Source: Owenia fusiformis
Taxonomy: Eukaryota; Annelida; Polychaeta; Sabellida; Oweniidae
Length of the DNA stretch: 64,000 bases
Assembly (NCBI GenBank): GCA_903813345.2
Contig: CAIIXF020000012.1
Coordinates: 34,730,572 to 34,794,571, forward strand
Direction: 5' to 3'
Below are positions 59,301 to 64,000 of this stretch, one piece after another; the first letter of the stretch is position 1, and every line of letters begins with the position of its first letter. A model generated the notes under the pieces. It was not told the origin of the DNA and ran no database searches. It saw nothing but the letters and a program-made list of their open reading frames with translations. The position numbers and the translations under genes were made by a program.

Positions 59301-62300
59301 CAATATTATGATGTACAACAATATCAGATTGAGTTGTCCCAGAGAAGCTACAAATCTGACACTTGTATGGCTTGTATCCAAAATGGGTTTTCATGTGGGA
59401 CTCCAAGAGTGCCTTATTTCCTATCTTACAACTACACCTAGGACATGGTATAGGTTGTGTCATGCTAACTGGGTCTTTCTTTTGTCTCTTACACGGCAAA
59501 TTCAGGGATTCCAAACTTTGGGCTCTTTTCCTTGATCTTTTCATATGTATACATATTTTCTTTGCTGGTGTACCCTCTTTCAACAGTTTCTCTAAGTAGG
59601 TAAGCCTCTTCACCTTCAGTGTTGGCAGAAATGGAAGACTAACTTTTGGGGCATCCAGCAACTCCTGTTCTAACCAGACAGGGTTACCCACTAACAACAC
59701 TCCTTGCTTTTCCTGAAGCAATCTTCCTTTTTTAGGGAATGGTATATCAACAGATTGTACATTCTGTGGTTTACCATGCTTTGATGAGGTATGCCTAATT
59801 AGATCATCCATCGATTGAAATTCTGAAGCACAGCGGGAACATTTCACAATATTGTCACCCAAGTGATCTATTTGTATGTGCTTATACACAGAAACTTCGG
59901 CTGTGTCTGAGAAATCGCAGAGGATACATTTGTACACACTGCCTGTTTTTTTCTCGAAGAGTGAACCTTCTAATTTTGTCATTTTTGTTGATGGTTCTAA
60001 GTTTTCCACCTGCCTATTTCCACCGTGTTGTCTTTCTAATTGTTTTATTTTGCCTGGGTCTACAGGAATATAGTACAGTATTCCATCACTAAAATTAAAT
60101 GTCAACTTCGGGTAGTTCTTTGTGATTGTCGCCTCATGTTTGGTTTGATGCTCATTTTTATAATGCAGCACATTTTGTTCTTTTTCCCTTTGCATTTTAT
60201 GGCATATTGTACACTTGTATCTCAATATCTTCATATGAACTGTGTATAAATGGTGCTTGACCTTTTCCTTTGCAGATGTAAAGTCTTTACAAACCCCACA
60301 TCCAAATGTACTTACTTTGAAGTCACGTAGAGGATTAACATTTTCTTTAGAAATAGCAGAAGATTCACCTTTTTGCATGTCACAGATATCTTTAGGGTTA
60401 GCAGCATAGAAGAAAATTTTTGCTCCTTTCACCTTAGAAGTCAATTCAGGCAAATCAACAATTTTTGTCGGATTATCAAGAATCAATTTGTGACAAGCTT
60501 TATAGTGTAGAACGTTTTCCTCTTTGTTACAATGCATCTCAGAGCATATATAGCATGTATACCTTGACAGTTTCATGTGTGTTTCATATATATGCTGCTT
60601 AACCAATTTCTGATTGTCTCTTTCAAAGTCATTACAGATTCCACATGCGGACGTCAAGCTATATGAATGCTTCTCATCAACCTCTACCAACACTGTGTCT
60701 CCTTCACTTTTAAAAGTTAAAATATCAGGGTATGGCTTAAATTTCAGGCTTTCCATTGTAATCTTCATGTCATGCTCTTTGGCATAATGCACAACTGCTT
60801 TGTCCCTTTCATGAAGCATTTTTGAGCATTTAGAGCATTTAAGACGACCAATGTTTAAATGGACCATAAAGAAATGCCTTTCTATATGACCTCTTCTTAC
60901 AGTTTTGTAATCCTTACAAATCCCACATTCGTAGGATTTTACATGGTTCTCTTTTTCATCAGATACGATTTCCTGCTTTATAATAGTTGGTTTTGTTTGC
61001 TTTTTCTCACCATCATGTGATTTAGCTTTGGTTGTTTTAGTTTTGCTCCCATTAGAACCTTGACCTGGTTCATAGAAAAATAAAGTATTCCCTTTCACTT
61101 TTGTATCAAGTGTTGGCAGGTCTGTATATGATGCAATGGCATTTTTCACATTATGTTCACTGGAATAATAATCGAGACTCTGTCTTAGTTCTCGAAACAT
61201 TTTTCTACATATAGTGCAAGTGTACTTAAACAGTTTCATATGAACATAGTACACATGCCTAACTACAAGATTTCTGACATCCCTATTAAAGTCACATATT
61301 CCACATTGGAAGTTGTGCAATGACTGATCTTGTTCTGTTGGCTCATCATCACAAGATGTATCAGATTCTTCAGCTTCTCCTTTTGATGTTTCTTCTGGTA
61401 TTGCAAATGATTTTGGTGGATAAATCGTCATTGTTGTGTCTTTAACCTCAGTATATAACTCGGGTCTCTCTTCAATGATATCAGTCAGTTTTTTCTTTGA
61501 ATGATTTTCTTTGTGATGTTCAACAAGGGCCTGCCTTTCCCTGAATGATGATGTGCAATGTTTGCATGTGTTGCGATGCATTCTCATATGTACCTCATAA
61601 ACATGCCGTTTCACAATGCCCTTTTCATCTCTAGTTAGATCACATAATCCACATTTGTAGCTTGAGACAACTTCAGCGTCTTCATGTTCAGACTCAACAT
61701 CCGACTTAGCCTCCATTTGAATCCTCTTCTTCTCCACCTTCTCAAGATGATTTTTCATTTTGGTCTCTATCCATGCTTTGTTTCCAATAATTACTGTACT
61801 ACCTTTCTTTACTTTCTCTGACAAGGCCTTTGGATAAGCGCATCGTTCACATGCCGTCTTCTTGGTATGTCGCTGTTCATTATGGAATCTTGCAGCCCGA
61901 TGTGTAGCAAATGTTTTTTTACAGGGGGCACATCTATACAATGGAAATTTCAAATGAGTTCTAGTTATATGATTGAGCACATTATGATAACGATCGGGGG
62001 AGGAATATTCACATACAGCGCACTTGTATTTTAGAACCTTTCCCAAAGGGGTTATTTTGGATATCTTTTCATTTGGTTTAACCGCACTTGATGCTCTATT
62101 TTCAACCATTCCATGTCTTTCCATTTTCTCCTTAATCCATTCATAATCTCCAACAACAATGATGCTTCCTTGTTTTTCAGTAATTTTAAGTTCTTTAGGA
62201 ATTATGCAATGTATAATTGATGTTTTGGTTTTTCCACACATCTTTCTATGTTTCATTCCTGAGATACTTGAATTAAATGATTTCCTACATTTTGAGCATT

Positions 62301-64000
62301 TCAGCACAGGAATATTTGTATGGACGGCACATATGTGTCTTGTAACTTCATATGAGTGAGATGATGTCATACTACACATTACACATTTGTAAATTAGATC
62401 CTCTTTGGTAGCATCATCTTGTTGTGTAGTCTCATTGGTATTATCTGCTACAGGACTGTCGACTTGTTCTTCAATGAGGATGTTGGGCTCATCTTTAGCA
62501 TTTTCCATAGTTTTCAGCTGTTCCACATAGGCTTCAGAATATTTTTCCATCCACTCCTTATTTCCAAATGAAAGATTACTTGGAACTTTGTTGATAGCTT
62601 GATCAGGCAATGTCACTTTGAAATATTTAGTTTTATCTTTGTGTATCTCCCTACAGTGAACCATTGCATCATGAGTGGTTTTAAATGACTGATCACAAAG
62701 TAAACAATGGTACAGGAGACAATTCATATGCTCAACAATCAAATGCCTTTCAAGATCCCTTGAACACAAATGCTGGCAAATTTCACAAGTATAACCTACT
62801 TTCTCACTTTTATCTTCATTATCATCTGTTGAGACATTTTTAGGTTCCTCATATTGTGATTGTTCCAGGAAGCTTTCAGACTGATCATCAGAATGCGGAT
62901 ATGCAGCAAAAATGCTTTTTGGCTGCATATCATCGCCCAGTTCTGTGTCACTGTCAACCTCACTCTTGATCTGTGTTGGGTTATCAGTTTGAGCTAGCTT
63001 AGCCATCTTTAGCTGCTTTAAATAACCATTAGCATGATTGGTTATCCAGTTTTTATTCCCTATTGTATACTGTGCTCCTTTTTGATGTTCTTTATTAATT
63101 GCCTCTTCTGGCAATGACACTTTGAGAAATAAAGAATCATCACTATGCTTACTTCTGCAATGATTCGTGGTATCTTCTTTATTTCCAAATGTCTCATAAC
63201 ACATCAAGCAGTGGTAAAGACAGGTTTTAACATGTTGGCTGATCAGATGTTTTTCGGGGTCTCTCAAAGAAGACTTTCCACATATAGTACACTTATACAT
63301 AGGTTTCTCTTCAGTTTTCAAATATGTTTCGTCTGTACTATTAGTATTAGAAATGTTTTCTAATTCAGTTTCATCAGACTTGATTTCCTTAGACATGCTG
63401 GCATTCTTTTCTGATTGTTTCATTTTAAATGGATTTGCTTTGAATTTTATTTCTTTCATGAACTCAGGTATCTTTTCTGGAATAGGCTCATTTGTTATTA
63501 CTGTCACACCATTTTCTTCTTCGAAGTATGTTTTAAAGTGCAATACGACATATTCTGCTTTGGATTGCTTACACTTCTGAGAAGACTTAATGTGAATGAG
63601 CCAACCATCTTTCCTATAAAAGCTTTTGCAACATTTGTTACATACAATAGGTCTAACTACTGGGAAAAGGTGCTTCAGTTGTATATGCTTTTGCACATCG
63701 CTTTTGTATATTGACTTATACTTACATTCTTTACAGACATATACCCTTTTCTTAGATTCGCTGTTTTGGGTTTTCAATTTAGGTTTGTTAAAAGGTTTGT
63801 TGAGTAGGGTAGCATCACCTATATATTCAACACCATCCATTTCATAAATTGAATGACTAATATCAGGGAGCTCTACAGATGTTATCCACTCATCAGCTTC
63901 TTTATACTTGTGAACTGATTTGCAATGGGCTATTGCCGAGTCTTCGTGGATGAACTTAGTATTGCACACTTTGCACTGGAAAGGAAAAATGTTCATATGT
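43160..64000 (-). CDS. Giant C2H2 zinc-finger protein with acidic repeat tail (5' partial)
   Basis: Nine exons in the window: 64000(partial)-57684, 57188-57026, 56456-56296, 49913-49705, 49491-49419, 48976-48702, 48087-48037, 47948-47822 and 47370-43160. Every junction keeps phase. The open frame gives at least 3,861 residues, running off the right edge. The first exon has about 27 C2H2 or C2HC fingers, mostly in pairs separated by a recurring linker with KVKG-type and GNKxW-type motifs. Next come five repeats of a PGPKSKTTKK basic motif embedded in SDDTDSDE acid patches, then two more fingers. Middle exons add degenerate fingers. The last exon has two fingers and more than 1,000 residues of Asp/Asn/Ser/Glu repeats. 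It is probably a nuclear, chromatin- or nucleic-acid-binding protein. The fingers lack classical TGEKP linkers, so it is not a KRAB-type array. I do not recognise an orthologue. Intron 3 (6.4 kb) holds a 60-bp exon-edge array and a transposon. Confidence 0.9.
47822..47948 (-). CDS. Zinc-finger gene exon, 127 nt
   Basis: Phase 0 in, phase 1 out. AILHMASQHPDLQKPLDFIQ then FQSNPNIESKIKATIDAATE and KF. No domain recognised, helical by composition. Confidence 0.8.
48037..48087 (-). CDS. Zinc-finger gene exon, 51 nt
   Basis: Phase 0-0, MLNANAEHQSLVTKTVA, with CAG acceptor and GTAAGT donor. It continues the finger begun in the previous exon (CKKCHNVFRTHDK). Confidence 0.78.
48702..48976 (-). CDS. 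Zinc-finger gene exon, 275 nt: Thr-rich linker and fingers
   Basis: Phase 1 in, phase 0 out. A Thr/Asn-rich segment (TSTTNTTNTLTTANTQTNSS) is followed by a C2H2 finger (LKCTLCGIFTCKSVDAFRYH) and the CxxC start of another (YTCKKCHNVF). Confidence 0.88.
49419..49491 (-). CDS. Zinc-finger gene exon, 73 nt
   Basis: Phase 0 in, phase 1 out. EPVLVGNTSAREINRLCMVA then LRRA. VLVGN matches the VLLVGNPVW form of the recurring inter-finger linker in the large exon. Confidence 0.8.
49705..49913 (-). CDS. Zinc-finger gene exon, 209 nt: two fingers
   Basis: Phase 1 in, phase 0 out. GLGYRASIEHLVYTCSICKV begins the exon. Fingers are YTCSICKVYETDKEYKLRTH and YKCPYCSRKSGLYRIMLPHI followed by KKDH. The first 44 nt and the acceptor are the unit of the adjoining satellite. 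Confidence 0.9.
49914..51500 (-). repeat. ~60-bp satellite of about 26 exon-acceptor copies
   Basis: Each unit on the minus strand is CCTCTTCTATTTATAG, then GTCTTGGATATAGAGCCTCC, then ATTGAGCATTTGGTGTATAC. That is the polypyrimidine tract, the AG acceptor and the first ~44 nt of the zinc-finger exon at 49913. The distal ~18 units are in frame with each other with no stop (20-residue unit GLGYRASIEHLVYTCPLLFI). The proximal units at about 49920-50380 mostly carry a GAGATCTTAA variant that introduces stops. Confidence 0.9.
51617..52195. repeat. ~340-bp tandem duplication flanking a transposon
   Basis: AAAATGTCAGAGGAACGTGC, TTGATATTCTTCCTGTTCAA and AACCATATATGGAGGCTCAA occur at 51680-51765 and again at 52030-52115. 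A partial family B repeat (TAGGATATCCTATGATTTTG) lies at 51964. The downstream part of the second copy resumes at 56165 after the transposon. Confidence 0.7.
53570..53985 (+). mobile_element. Mariner fragment nested in the larger transposon
   Basis: Translates YLWGNGNDKVYENDLRTIAD, then LKSKIISVIQAISAEECIWI, matching the C-terminal FLWGYLKDKVY...PRTIEELK region of mariner transposases. The right end is TTTTTTGACCACCCTGTA, a mariner-type terminus. The left terminus is missing. The sequence at 53574-53615 matches 4091-4130. Confidence 0.7.
54065..54180 (-). mobile_element. Short retroposon insertion with 12-bp target duplication
   Basis: TCCAGGATTGTT occurs at 54065-54076 and again at 54169-54180, flanking a 92-bp insert that begins with a T run (A-tail on the minus strand). 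It is the 3' stub of a LINE or SINE inserted into the dead transposon ORF. Confidence 0.75.
56296..56456 (-). CDS. Zinc-finger gene exon, 161 nt
   Basis: Phase 2 in, phase 1 out. RCKFKSDNQDELKRHLMKEH completes a finger begun in the preceding exon (FHCDFNTR). It then reads GQLESVWFIHMRTITRVPFK and ends LTLFI with a split Gly that joins GLGYRAS. Confidence 0.88.
56490..56612. repeat. Dispersed repeat family A, copy 4
   Basis: GGCATTAACATGCAGAATCA, CCTGCCATTTGTTGCAGAAG, AACTGCTGTTACAAAATG and AACAATATGTCATAAT. In the intron just upstream of the 161-nt exon. Confidence 0.6.
56878..57000. repeat. ~36-bp minisatellite
   Basis: Three and a half units of AGGAGGGGACATGTCACCCC then ATTCTCCATACAATT, just downstream of the 163-nt exon donor. 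No exon sequence is included. Confidence 0.75.
57026..57188 (-). CDS. Zinc-finger gene exon, 163 nt
   Basis: Phase 1 in, phase 2 out. GLKKDEEEGANVEANDVDHI then KCTICEKHIPAGQVDVHSFS and HYNQTPFHCDFNTR. One C2H2-like finger (CTIC...H...H) and the start of the next. Confidence 0.88.
57684..64000 (-). CDS. Zinc-finger gene large exon (partial at window edge)
   Basis: Open for 2,105 codons to the right edge. The first residues HMNIFPFQCKVC read as a finger start, so coding continues beyond 64000. About 27 fingers, for example YVCKECKYKSIYKSDVQKHI and YKCGLCDLTRDEKGIVKRHV. Inter-pair linkers include KVKKGSTVIIGNKAWI, KVKGNTLFFY and KVKGAKIFFY. Acidic/basic repeats with PGPKSK lie at 57960-58810. 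Final fingers are FLCFLCDKFDPEDLSQLIQH and FVCKECGTAFVNWEDGLLHL. Phase-1 donor at 57684 (TTTG/GTAAGT). Confidence 0.93.

Noticed and set aside
63975-64000. Splice acceptor (TTTTTCCTTTCCAG) making the window's last bases intronic
   Set aside because: The frame continues upstream as HMNIFPFQC, matching the residues before the first Cys in other fingers of the same protein, so coding through the edge is more likely.

Overview
This window is animal nuclear DNA: AT-rich, with short exons bounded by GT-AG introns, DNA-transposon, mariner and LINE debris, and many minisatellites. The gene content (a C-type lectin/leucine-rich-repeat relaxin-receptor-like GPCR, an alpha-type nicotinic receptor, and a giant C2H2 zinc-finger protein) points to a marine invertebrate. 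My best guess is an echinoderm or another invertebrate deuterostome. That is an inference from gene families and repeat style, not something the sequence proves.

Three genes lie on the minus strand. (1) 64000-43160: one zinc-finger gene, 5' end outside the window, nine exons here, at least 3,861 residues, ending in a very long Asp/Asn/Ser-rich acidic tail. (2) 39364-31868: a complete 10-exon nicotinic acetylcholine receptor alpha-type subunit (460 aa). (3) 23977-9480: a complete 4-exon GPCR (838 aa) with signal peptide, C-type lectin domain, leucine-rich repeats and 7TM domain. A fourth gene, on the plus strand (15590-19969, 10 exons, 275 aa, coiled coil, unrecognised), is nested in the first intron of the GPCR gene. 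All four models were assembled by eye. In each, every splice junction keeps phase and the summed coding length is a multiple of three.

Between and inside the genes there are several long-inverted-repeat elements (3226-4012, 38871-39284), a ~4 kb transposon-like element with long terminal inverted repeats (about 52195-56165) carrying a decayed GCDTT-type ORF and itself hit by a mariner and a LINE scrap, mariner remnants (7978-8601, 4091-4400), a LINE tail (25965-26905), and many tandem arrays.

The most striking observation is that the tandem arrays next to the genes are mostly made of exon edges. The repeat unit is a splice acceptor plus the first ~20-45 nt of the adjoining exon, or the 3' end of an exon with its donor or stop codon. 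I see this at nine exon boundaries in three unrelated genes: about 85 copies beside the receptor's M4/stop exon, about 26 beside a zinc-finger exon, and 9-10, 9 and 4 copies at three other acceptors, plus smaller duplications. This creates many decoy splice sites, and at least two extra M4-encoding mini-exons that would splice in frame.
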